Assembly: GCA_030063045.1 (NCBI GenBank)
Contig: JAQSEB010000023.1
Coordinates: forward strand, 806,001 to 870,000
DNA length: 64,000 nucleotides
Source of the DNA: Pratylenchus scribneri
Lineage: Eukaryota; Nematoda; Chromadorea; Rhabditida; Pratylenchidae
Reading direction: 5' to 3'
Both the position numbers and the translations under genes were made by a program. Shown piece after piece: positions 44,607 to 55,812 of this stretch (position 1 is its first letter; each line of letters starts with the position of its first letter). The notes under the pieces were generated by a model. That model worked only from the letters and a program-made list of their open reading frames with translations. It was not told where the DNA came from and made no database searches.

Positions 44607-45803
44607 CCAAGTATTGAAACGGCGGTGTTGAACGGTCCTCTTTCAGCATTTTTTGAGTAAAAAGGAGGAGGGAAGGCAATTTTGCTGTTTGAAATGAATT
44701 CACATGGTAACTGGCTCTTTTCTTTCCTTTTTTATGAACCAAATACAGTTACCGATGCGATCCAATCCTGGCAGCAAAACAGCCGCGCAAAAATAAAGGA
44801 AGGGTAATTTTTTTGAATATTGATTATGAAGAAAAAAAGGGAAAGAAGGAGGAATTGGCAAATTGGCAGCCGGCCGGAAGGAGAGTGAAGCGACGCCAAT
44901 TTTGGCGGGCGGATCAACAGAAGGGAGAATGGCATTGAAGGGGGTGGCCGGCTGGCAGGAAGGAAGGAAGGCATTGGCTCTGATGGCCATTTTGAATGGA
45001 CATTTTATTTGGCAAAAAGCCAGCAGGTTATTGAAGGAGAGAGTAGATTGAAATTTCTTGGCAATCATTCGGAATTACGGTCCCAAAAAATTAATTTTAA
45101 AATTTTGCAAATTTTTTTCTCAGACTTTTTCATAGCTTAGAATGCAAATTTGGCATCCTTTTGGCCATATTTTGTAATCTTTGTAAAATATAGGCAATTT
45201 AGAAAATGTCAATGAGTTCCTAGGCTAATTTTCAATACATGTTTTTATTAAATAATTATTTCTTCGGGACCGTAATTTCGAATAATCGAAGGATTTTAAA
45301 AGGAGAATTGAAGGGAGAATAAATGTGTTATTTTCCATTTAATATTTTGAACTTTGTTGATTCCATTTAATAAGCAAATCCTCCTTCCCTTTCTCCGACA
45401 TTAACGTTCCAACTTTTGGTTTCCCCCCTCATTATGGTCGGCTTTTTGTGTTTTTATCAAAGGCGGCCGATCTCCGCTAATAAAAGGCATTAAAAAAATA
45501 CAAATGTTGCGGAAATCCCGATAAGGAACAAAAAGTTGTGACTTTGTGATGTGAATAATAAATATTAAAAGGAAATGGAAAAAGGAGGAATATTAATTAT
45601 TAAATATGAGGGGAATATTGAATATGGGCGTTGAATTATGATGGACATGGGGAACAAAAAATTGGGAGGCTTATCATTATCAAAAACGAGTGAAATTGGA
45701 AGGCAAAATATTCCATTCAATTCAATCACATTTTCATTCATTCATTCATTTCAATTGTTGTTTGGGTGGAATGTTCAATCAAATACGGCAAATGGACCAG
45801 CGA
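44607..45803. other. Intergenic, no supported gene
   Basis: Between the GPCR and the KChIP-like gene I see no coding sequence that I can support and no clear repeat. Confidence 0.35.
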
Positions 45804-48754
45804 TTAAAATAACCGAAATTGAAGATTGTGAAGTGATTCGAGGATGGCCGGATCGCGACGGCAAATTGCCAAGAAATTTTCCCTGGTAACGCGGCCACCA
45901 CGATCAAATTTCTGTAAATGAATTAATGAAAATTTATTCAAAAATTGGACATTTATTTAAATTTCCAAAAAAATGCAAAAATAATTATATTGGTTTAATG
46001 TGGGGTTGTCCTAAATTCCCAAACCATATACCCAAAAATTGGATAAAGCTGAGCAAAATCAAAACTCATTGAATGGTATATAATTTGTTATGGTTTGGTC
46101 AACAATTAAAGGGTATTAAACGGTTTAAACCCATTTTGGTTTGGTCAACAATTAAAGGGTATTAAACGGTTTAAACCCATTTTGGTTTGGTCAATAATTA
46201 AAGGGTATTAAACGGTTTAAACCCATTTTGGTTTGGTCAATAATTAAAGGGTATTAAACGGTTTAAACCCATTTTGGTTTGGTCAACAATTAAAGGGTAT
46301 TAAACGGTTTAAACCCATTTTGGTTTGGTCAATAATTAAAGGGTATTAAACGGTTTAAACCCATTTTGGTTTGGTCAACAATTAAAGGGTATTAAACGGT
46401 TTAAACCCATTTTGGTTTGGTCAACAATTAAAGGGTATTAAACGGTTTAAACCCATTTTGGTTTGGTCAATAATTAAAGGGTATTAAACGGTTTAAACCC
46501 ATTTTGGTTTGGTCAATAATTAAAGGGTATTAAACGGTTTAAACCCATTTTGGTTTGGTCAACAATTAAAGGGTATTAAACGGTTTAAACCCATTTTGGT
46601 TTGGTCAACAATTAAAGGGTATTAAACGGTTTAAACCCATTTTGGTTTGGTCAATAATTAAAGGGTATTAAACGGTTTAAACCCATTTTGGTTTGGTCAA
46701 AAATTAAAGGGTATTAAACGGTTTAAACCCATTTTGGTTTGGTCAATAATTAAAGGGTATTAAACGGTTTAAACCCATTTTGGTTTGGTCAATAATTAAA
46801 GGGTATTAAACGGTTTAAACCCATTTTGGTTTATTGGTTCAAAACTAAGTTAGAATTGGTTAAACCAAGACAAAAAAACATAATCAAATGGTACGTTTTG
46901 ACGAGATCTATTGATTGGATAGATACCATTAAAATTTTTTCGGCAATTTAAATATTTCCCAAAAATTAATCTGCCCCCATGCTCACCCTGAACAATGCCT
47001 GTGCATGCTTTTCCCTCCTTTCGGCCATTTCCCTTGGATTAATTCGCCTCCTCCGGTTGTCCAGCAAATCCTCTGTTGCAGTCAGCACATAAACCAATCG
47101 ATGCCAACTGATTTGGCCGGAGCCCAACGGATCATAGAGTCGATAAATCCAATCCAACCTTTCCTCCAATGAGCCACGGGTCAAAATGGAAAGGCCACGA
47201 AGAAATTTCTGTGGACAAAATTTTTTAAATTATAAAAATTTTTATTTTTTTCAGAAAAATTTTTCTTCCAAAATTTTCTCAAAAATCACATTTTTTTGTG
47301 CCAATTTTTTTTCCATTTGTATATTTTCACATGAAAAAGGAAATAAAATTATATTTGAATAGTTGGCAAGGAAAAATGTGAATTTTGGAGGATGGATTTT
47401 TGTTTGTTCGAATTTGATGTTTGTGAAGGCCCAAAAATTAATGTTTGTACCAATAAAATTGAGAAAAAAATGGGCAATTCCATTTTTAGATTTTTTTTGA
47501 TAATTAAATAGGCGCCTTTTAGTTTTTGGCCTGTAGCTCGGCGAGGCAATAGCCATATTCTGTGAAGGCGATATACCATTGGAAAGCCTAAAGTGCCCTC
47601 TACAATACATTGGCCTAAATTATCTAAATTTTATGAAATCTAGAATTTAAAAAATTACGTATCTTGGATGAAATTTATCTCGAATTTTGAGAGAAAACTG
47701 CATATTTTCAAGATGTTTTAATTTTACAAAAAATTAGTTTGGCCAATTTTTTAGAGGACATTTAGGGCTTTCAAATTGCATATCGCCTTTCCGAATTGGT
47801 CATTTCCTTATTGAGCTATGGCCAAAAGAATGGGCTCAATTACAGATTTGTCAATATTAATTGTGATAATAATCATTTTTCGTGAAATCGAAGGAACTTA
47901 AATTTTATTTCCCTACAATAATAAATGATAAGAATGAAGAAGAGAGGATATGGTATTCCAAATTCTTTTTTTTTTTGAAATGGAAGTAGTGCAGAAAATT
48001 TCCTTCCCTGCAGCAATATTCATTTTTGTGCAGATAATGAGGATAAACATTAAACATTTTCTCTTGATACGCCCTAGCTTGACTTGAATGCCTATAACTC
48101 GACAAGGATGAAATCAATTTTAGTGATTTTAGTATTAAATTAAAGAGCAGACTTTTGGCTCTCAAAATATATTAAATTTATTTAAATTGGTTCAGAATTG
48201 ATGAAGTTATGCCTAAAAACAATTTAAGATAATATTCATTTTGTATTAGACAAATTTTCAGTAGTTTTTTGAGCAAAACTTCATCAATTTTAAACCAATT
48301 TAAATAAATTAATATAATTTGATAGCCAAAAGTCTGCTCTTTAATTTGATACTAAAATCAGTAAAATTAGTCCAATCCTTGATGAGCTATTTTAAATGGC
48401 ATCAAATTGAGCAGCTCCTTTATCTCCAAAAATTTAAAATCCTTCCATTTGACCTACATCAAATGTGATTGTGCCAGCCTGATCGGTGTCAAAAGCGTTG
48501 AAAATCAAATCCGCAAAATGTTCAGTGTCTCCCCGAGGAAACAATTGAGTGAATATTTGCCGGACAATGTCTCTATGGATGATCGCATTTGTTGAACATT
48601 CCTTGAAATTTCGATAGATGGCACGAATTTCGGGCCGCGTGAAATGTGTTTCCGAGGCCAACTGCATTGGAAATGATGAGGGAGAAAATTTTTGTGGCCC
48701 ATTTGGTTGGGACATTTTTTTACTGATTGGAAACATCGAAATTGGGACGGGCAT
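45804..48754 (-). CDS. KChIP / neuronal calcium sensor-like EF-hand protein
   Basis: Three exons (48458-48754, 46987-47208, 45804-45911) join in phase into 208 residues (195 from the second Met at 48715). KChIP proteins bind the N-terminus of Kv4 potassium channels; NCS relatives regulate kinases and receptors at synapses. Matches: THFTRPEIRAIYRNFKECST (KChIP [20 protein letters not shown]), FTQLFPRGDTEHFADLIFNA, RGLSILTRGSLEERLDWIYR and the tail AICRRDPAILESLHNLQFRL. All EF loops look weakened: DTDQAGTITFDK, DPLGSGQISWHR (no acid at position 12) and a shrunken last loop. A basic insert (NRRRRINPREMAERREKH) replaces the usual linker. Intron 1 carries both MITE families and intron 2 a large 46-bp array. 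Confidence 0.85.
46008..46920 (+). repeat. 46-bp VNTR transposon-like element, 16-unit array
   Basis: Sixteen nearly identical 46-bp units (AATTAAAGGGTATTAAACGG, TTTAAACCCATTTTGG, TTTGGTCAAC) fill 46,091-46,835. They alternate irregularly between GGTCAACAATT and GGTCAATAATT. The flanks (ATTGGATAAAGCTGAGCAAA left; TACGTTTTGACGAGATCTAT right) are imperfect inverted copies of each other. It lies in intron 2 of the KChIP-like gene. Confidence 0.92.
47521..47833. repeat. Palindromic MITE family 1, copy in KChIP-like intron 1
   Basis: Inverted arms TTTTTGGCCTGTAGCTCGGC...GGCGATATACC and GCATATCGCCTTTCC...TTGAGCTATGGCCAAAAGAA. Confidence 0.85.
48096..48405. repeat. Palindromic MITE family 2, copy in KChIP-like intron 1
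   Basis: Arms carry ATTAAATTAAAGAGCAGACT and the inverse AGTCTGCTCTTTAATTTGAT; the right end has CTTGATGAGCTATTTTAAATGGC. Confidence 0.85.
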
Positions 48755-49001
48755 TTATTTAGGGCGGATTTTGGGTGGAAGGGAATTTATCATCCAATCC
48801 ACTCTTTCTTTTTATTTATTATATACCCCAAAAAAATTCACATTGATCCACCCCCAAAAAAGAATGATCAATTTCTGAACAGCTGTTCTTTTGGGATTGG
48901 CCCATTCCTTCCTTTCCTACCAAAATATTTGATTCTCCTATTTTCCTATTTATATTCATTCTGGAATCAACAACAAAGATGAACACTTTTTAAGCAGGGA
49001 T

Positions 49002-49958
49002 CAGGGTTGCCATTTTTTAAAAAAATACATTAAATTTGAAAATAAAAATTTAGTGATTAAAATAAAGATTTTGTTTTAATTGAATATAAAATAATTAAAA
49101 AGAGATTAAAATAAAGATTTTGTTTTAATTGAATATAAAATAATTAAAAGAGGATTAAAATAAAGATTTTGTTTTAATTGAATATAAAATAATTAAAAAG
49201 AGATTAAAATAAAGATTTTGTTTTAATTGAATATAAAATAATTAAAAAGAGATTAAAATAAAGATTTTGTTTTAATTGAATATAAAATAATTAAAAGAGG
49301 ATTAAAATAAAGATTTTGTTTTAATTGAATATAAAATAATTAATTTTAATTGAATATAAAATAATTAAAAAGAGATTAAAATAAAGATTTTGTTTTAATT
49401 GAATATAAAATAATTAATTTTAATTGAATATAAAATAATTAAAAGAGGATTAAAATAAAGATTTTGTTTTAATTGAATATAAAATAATTAATTTTAATTG
49501 AATATAAAATAATTAAAAAGAGATTAAAATAAATGTTTTATTTTAATTGAATATAAAATAATTAAAAGAGATTAAAATAAATGTTTTATTTTAATTGAAT
49601 ATAATAATTAAAATTTGTTAATTTGGTCTTTATTTTAATCAAAAATGGGCAAAGGAGGATCAAGATCAATCATTAATATCACAATCACAAGCAGCAGAGG
49701 CTAACATATTAATATTAAGTTTTTTAGAAAAAAATTTTCATTTTTTTAAGTTGTAGTGGAAGGGGAATTTTATCGAAAAAAACACACATAGAAAAATTAG
49801 ACTAAAATGGCTCTAGGTAAAAAAAATTAATTAAAATTATTCAAATATCCAAAAAATACAAAAACTATAGTCTAAAAAATTAAAAAAGTAAATTTTTTTC
49901 TAGATTCGACCCTTAAAAAATAGAAATTTATTTAAAAAGTATATCAGTGGCAACCCTG
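49002..49958. mobile_element. 49-bp tandem array enclosed by inverted ends CAGGGTTGCCA
   Basis: The block starts with CAGGGTTGCCATTTTTT and ends with the inverse TGGCAACCCTG. From about 49,055 to 49,610 it consists of 49-bp units (AAAGATTTTGTTTTAATTGA, ATATAAAATAATTAAAAAGA, GATTAAAAT) with occasional 24-bp partial units. The remaining right part is AT-rich with no frame. The ends look like those of hAT elements, but I see no convincing target duplication, so the class is unsure. Confidence 0.7.
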
Positions 49959-50164
49959 ATTTATATTCCGGGAACCAAAAACGACCATATTTTTAGCTCT
50001 TCCCCCGATACTGACTTGATCCAGACAAATTGGCTGCTTCTTCAAATGCAGCTGCAATGCAACAATCAATGCATTTTCGGGATCTTTTTTGGGGATGGGG
50101 AAATTAATGTTTTAAAAGAAGTAGGAATTTGTGGTGGCAATAGACGACTTTTCTGTACCAAGAC
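49959..50164. other. Short intergenic stretch with possible coding remnant
   Basis: On the minus strand around 49,975-50,095 a frame reads DPENALIVALQLHLKKQPI and looks protein-like, but it is about 40 residues only and I recognise no family. Confidence 0.12.
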
Positions 50165-50397
50165 TATTATTATGGCCATAATTCCGCTAGACAATTGCCA
50201 ATTTTGAAAGGCAATATACCAATCGAAATTTGATATTGAAGCTTACGAATTTTTGGAGAAAAATCCGTTAATTTTAGAAAATATTTTATTTTACAAAAAA
50301 TTAGTTAAGCCATTTTTTAGAGGACATTTAGGGCTTTCGAATGGATTATTGCCTTCCTAAATTGGTTGCTTCCGTGTTGAGCTATGGCCAAAAGAAT
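50165..50397. repeat. Palindromic MITE family 1, shortened copy
   Basis: The left arm (TATGGCCATAATTCCGCTAG ... GGCAATATACC) is truncated inside; the right arm is complete and ends TTGAGCTATGGCCAAAAGAA. Confidence 0.75.
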
Positions 50398-50934
50398 AGG
50401 CACAGCACTGAAAAGTCCTGCTTGTTTCGATATGATGGACTGACCGGAAAGTGCCTTGGCCAAATCAGCCTTATCAAATTGATCTGGGGCAATTGCTTGA
50501 CGCCTTCGAAGATTGCGCATTTTTGAGGGTTTCTCGGATGAATTCAACGGAAATAAAAGGAAAAAGGCTCACATTTCCTCTTGAGGCAAAAAATGGGAAA
50601 AAAATGATAAATGGATGGGAATGGATTGACAGGTCAGACAGATGGAAAGGAATGGAAAGGTGTGAAAGGGAATGGAAGGGGGCAGCTGGCAAAATTCAAT
50701 TTTGGGTTTGGCCAGATGGCGATGATGGCCACAAAAAACCACAAATCCCCCCTTCCCTTTTTATTATGAGACTGAACTGAATGAATGAATGGCAGCTGCT
50801 TTTCATCGTCATTTCCCCTTACATTTTTTTTGCATTCAACCGCAAAAATTTTTATGCCTATTTTTCAGCTGAAAATATGGAGGAAATCATTGTTCCGTCG
50901 CCGTGGATTTTGTGCCTTTTGTTATGCCAATGCC

Positions 50935-51350
50935 TTTTTGGCCATTTGGGCGTGTGTAAATTGGAATTCGACACTATATTGGGGGTGGAGGGGGAGGGGG
51001 GGGGGGCTCTTCATTCGCCCTTTGTCCTTTTTGTTCCGTGAACCAAAACCACACATCGATTGGGGGAACAAACCCAGAAACCAAGGAAGCGGGGATACAG
51101 AAATCTAGAAACCATGGGGAGAGGATTTTGAGCCTCATTTTGGCACTATTTGTTGGGCGCCTTTTGTATTATGACTTCCTTTTTGGCCATCTGGGAATGT
51201 GTAATATAATGTGGAATTCGACACTAGTGTGGAGGCTTTTCCATCCTTCCCTTTGTTCTTTATGCCCTGCAGGGCAACCACCGCCTCGGGGGGTTTTTTA
51301 TTAGCCAATGAAGTCACATCGATTGGGGGGAACGGCTCCAGAAACCATAA
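50935..51350. repeat. Imperfect tandem duplication, about 245 bp
   Basis: The order TTTTTGGCCATTTGGG, GTGTGTAAATTGGAATTCGA, CCCTTTGTCCTTT, CACATCGATTGGGGG, CAGAAACCA at 50,935-51,093 recurs diverged at 51,180-51,343 (GGCCATCTGGGAATGTG, TGTGGAATTCGACACTAG, CACATCGATTGGGGGGAACG). Non-coding. Confidence 0.75.
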
Positions 51351-51758
51351 GGGAAAATGGATGCGACATGCAATGTTGTCAAAGTGCCGAGTATTCCCCA
51401 TTTTTGGCAGACAAAGTTGGAAGAAACCACAAACAATGAATGAATTTTGTGGAATTTTAGGATCGGCACAAAAAAGGGCAAATGTAAAATGAAGCCATTG
51501 CCTTTTGCCAAAAAATGTGGGAAAATTTTCGTCCTTTTTTTTCATCAAATTTTGACCATTTTCAAAAGAAATATGATAGAGGAGAATAAAGATTAAAAAA
51601 TTATAAAATTAATTATAGAGGAAAGACTGAAGAAGGGAAATGTCTAATTTTTTTAAGGCATAATTAAAAAAAATATTATAATAAGGAGAATAAGGCGAGC
51701 GTTGTATTGGACAATTTTATTAAAGCGGCACAATAATTCCCATTTATCATTGAATTTT

Positions 51759-54700
51759 TCATCCCCGTCGGCCAAAACGAGCAGCCAAGTCCACAAAATC
51801 GAGAATTGCCTCCTCGACGGCTTTGATGCTCCCGAAATGTTCTTTCTTTTCGTAAATTTGGCTCACATCGTCCGATTCGTCGGCCCATTCACCGCCCTTT
51901 CGGTACATTCCCAAAAGTGCCGGAATTTGGTGGAGGCGAAGTTGGCGATCGCGACGGAATGGATTATTGGGGTTGAACCAACTGAAAATGGAATTTAGAA
52001 TTTGAATAAAATTAATTTTCTTTTATATTTTATTGTAATCATTATTAAATTAGAATAAAAAGGAGTATTTTTATTTAATTAATTTTAAAAATCAGTGTGG
52101 GAATACGATAATCCGGAAAGGAAAAAACACATTTTGGCGAACATTAGCTAAAAACACATTTTGGCGAACATTATCTAAAAACACATTTTGGCGAAGATTA
52201 ACTAAAAACACATTTTGGCGAACATTAGCTAAAAACACATTTTGGCGAACATTATCTAAAAACACATTTTGGCGAACATTATCTAAAAACACATTTTGGC
52301 GAACATTATCTAAAAACACATTTTGGCGAACATTATCTAAAAACACATTTTGGCGAACATTAGCTAAAAACACATTTTGGCGAACATTAGCTAAAAACAC
52401 ATTTTGACGAACATTAGCTAAAAACACATTTTGGCGAACATTAACTAAAAACACATTTTGGCGAACATATCTAAAAACACATTTTGGCGAACATTATCTA
52501 AAAACACATTTTGGCGAACATTATCTAAAAACACATTTTGGCGAACATTAGCTAAAAACACATTTTGGCGATCATTAGCTAAAAACACATTTTGGCGAAC
52601 ATTAGCTAAAAACACATTTTGGCGAACATTAGCTAAAAACACATTTTGGCGAACATTAGCTAAAAACACATTTTGGCGAACATTAGCTAAAAACACATTT
52701 TGGCGAACATTATCTAAAAACACATTTTGGCGAACATTAGCTAAAAACACATTTTGGCGAACATTATCTAAAAACACATTTTGGCGAACATTATCTAAAA
52801 ACACATTTTGGCGAACATTATCTAAAAACACATTTTGGCGAACATATCTAAAAACACATTTTGGCGAACATTATCTAAAAACACATTTTGGCGAACATTA
52901 TCTAAAAACACATTTTGGCGAACATTAGCTAAAAACACATTTTGGCGAACATTAGCTAAAAACACATTTTGGCGAACATTAGCTAAAAACACATTTTGGC
53001 GAACATTAGCTAAAAACACATTTTGGCGAACATTAGCTAAAAACACATTTTGGCGAACATTATCTAAAAACACATTTTGGCGAACATTAGCTAAAAACAC
53101 ATTTTGGCGAACATTATCTAAAAACACATTTTGGCGAACATTATCTAAAAACACATTTTGGCGAACATTATCTAAAAACACATTTTGGCGAACATTATCT
53201 AAAAACACATTTTGGCGAACATTTCTTAGAAAGGGAAAACACATTTTGGCGAACATTATCTAAAAACACATTTTGGCGAACATTATCTAAAAACACATTT
53301 TGGCGAACATTAGCTAAAAACACATTTTGGCGAACATTAGCTAAAAACACATTTTGGCGAACATTAGCTAAAAACACATTTTGGCGAACATTAGCTAAAA
53401 ACACATTTTGGCGAACATTAGCTAAAAACACATTTTGGCGAACATTATCTAAAAACACATTTTGGCGAACATTATCTAAAAACACATTTTGGCGAACATT
53501 ATCTAAAAACACATTTTGGCGAACATTATCTAAAAACACATTTTGGCGAACATTATCTAAAAACACATTTTGGCGAACATTTCTTAGAAAGGGAAAACAC
53601 ATTTTGGCGAACATTATCTAAAAACACATTTTGGCGAACATTATCTAAAAACACATTTTGGCGAACATTAGCTAAAAACACATTTTGGCGAACATTATCT
53701 AAAAACACATTTTGGCGAACATTATCTAAAAACACATTTTGGCGAACATTAGCTAAAAACACATTTTGGCGAACATTATCTAAAAACACATTTTGGCGAA
53801 CATTAGCTAAAAACACATTTTGGCGAACATTATCTAAAAACACATTTTGGCGAACATTATCTAAAAACACATTTTGGCGAACATTATCTAAAAACACATT
53901 TTGGCGAACATTATCTAAAAACACATTTTGGCGAACATTATCTAAAAACACATTTTGGCGAACATTATCTAAAAACACATTTTGGCGAACATTATCTAAA
54001 AACACATTTTGGCGAACATTATCTAAAAACACATTTTGGCGAACATTAGCTAAAAACACATTTTGGCGAACATTAGCTAAAAACACATTTTGACGAACAT
54101 TAGCTAAAAACACATTTTGGCGAACATTAACTAAAAACACATTTTGGCGAACATATCTAAAAACACATTTTGGCGAACATTATCTAAAAACACATTTTGG
54201 CGAACATTATCTAAAAACACATTTTGGCGAACATTAGCTAAAAACACATTTTGGCGAACATTAGCTAAAAACACATTTTGGCGAACATTAGCTAAAAACA
54301 CATTTTGGCGAACATTAGCTAAAAACACATTTTGGCGAACATTAGCTAAAAACACATTTTGGCGAACATTAGCTAAAAACACATTTTGGCGAACATTATC
54401 TAAAAACACATTTTGGCGAACATTAGCTAAAAACACATTTTGGCGAACATTATCTAAAAACACATTTTGGCGAACATTATCTAAAAACACATTTTGGCGA
54501 ACATTATCTAAAAACACATTTTGGCGAACATTATCTAAAAACACATTTTGGCGAACATTTCTTAGAAAGGGAAAACACATTTTGGCGAACATTATCTAAA
54601 AACACATTTTGGCGAACATTATCTAAAAACACATTTTGGCGAACATTATCTAAAAACACATTTTGGCGAACATTATCTAAAAACACATTTTGGCGAACAT

Positions 54701-55812
54701 TATCTAAAAACACATTTTGGCGAACATTTCTTAGAAAGGGAAAACACATTTTGGCGAACATTATCTAAAAACACATTTTGGCGAACATTATCTAAAAACA
54801 CATTTTGGCGAACATTATCTAAAAACACATTTTGGCGAACATTATCTAAAAACACATTTTGGCGAACATTATCTAAAAACAGATTTTGGCGAACATTAAC
54901 TAAAAACACATTTTGGCGAACATAACTAAAAACACATTTTGGCGAACATTATCTAAAAACACATTTTGGCGAACATTAACTAAAAATACATTTTGGCGAA
55001 CATTATCTAAAAACACTTGGCGAACATTATCTAAAAACACATTTTGGCGAACATTTTCTTAGAAAGTGAAACACATTTTGGCGAACATTTTTTTAGAAAG
55101 TGAAACACATTTAGGCAAACATTTTCTTTGAAAGTGAAACACATTTTGGCGAACATTTTCTTAGAAAGGGAAAACACATTTTGGCCAACATTTTCTTAGA
55201 AAGTGAAACACATTTTGGCGAACATTTTCTTAGAAAGGGAAAACACATTTTGGCCAACATTTAATTCCGTCAATTTGCCCCTAAATAAATTAATTTCGCC
55301 TATTTATCAACATTTTCCGGATTATAATTGAATAACGCATTTATATATTTACGAAAAACTTTACTCCTTCCATTAATTATTAAACCAATTACTCTTTTTA
55401 TTATCTCTTATTTATTTGTTTTTTTTTTTCAGAATTGTACCCGTTCGTTTAATTCATTAATTTTAGGATTTTTGACAGTTTCAATTATATCCCCTATTAA
55501 TAAATCATCAAATTAGACGACTGACTAATCTCGGGCGCCAACATGGCATGTCACCCAATGAATATTGGCCGATTCCTTGGCAAATATTCCCTCCAATTGG
55601 GCCAATGCCGTATCCACCATTGGCTCTGCAATTGCACATTGTTCGCACCAATTCAACCCATCAGGCAATTTTGAATCCGTGAAAAACACAAAAATAATGT
55701 GCGAAGGGGTTGGCCGACCCGGGAATGAGGCTGCACGGAGTCGGCCATCCAATTCCGTCAAAATTTGTTTCAAATCGTCGAAACCGGTGACTGAATGTCC
55801 AATGAATGGCAT
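51759..55812 (-). CDS. TXNDC17: TXNDC17 (TRP14)-like thioredoxin-domain protein
   Basis: Two exons (55526-55812 and 51759-51981) give 169 residues; human TXNDC17 has 123, so this protein is longer, mainly at the C-terminus. TRP14 is a cytosolic thioredoxin-like reductant that uses electrons from thioredoxin reductase. The N-terminal exon has HSVTGFDDLKQILTEL, HIIFVFFTDSK and the redox motif WCEQC (human WCPDC) followed by AIAEPMV. The junction codon restores VGARDYWFNPNNPFRRD, matching human VGEKPYWKDPNNDFRK, which proves the splice across a GTCAGT donor. IPALLGMYR matches the cis-proline strand. The 3.5-kb intron is almost entirely a 27-bp satellite. Start at MPFIGHS fits the family; an upstream in-frame Met is less likely. 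Confidence 0.9.
52124..55258. repeat. 27-bp satellite, over 100 units, inside TXNDC17-like intron
   Basis: The unit is CATTTTGGCGAACATTATCT followed by AAAAACA, with TAGCT as the main variant of TATCT. The 27-bp period keeps reading frames open on both strands for 60-195 codons, which explains apparent repeat proteins here; they are not genes. Rare marker variants (AACATATCT, TTTTGACGAAC, ATTTCTTAGAAAGGGA) recur in the same order, so larger blocks were duplicated, for example 52,401 versus 54,087. The right edge (55,040-55,258) has longer, older-looking units with TTTTCTTAGAAAGTGAAACA. Confidence 0.96.

Noticed and set aside
52092..54909. Long repeat proteins on both strands (units like NVFLANVRQ and TFWRTLAKN)
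   Set aside because: They are translations of the 27-bp satellite, open only because the period is a multiple of three. They lie inside an intron and have no independent start context or domain.
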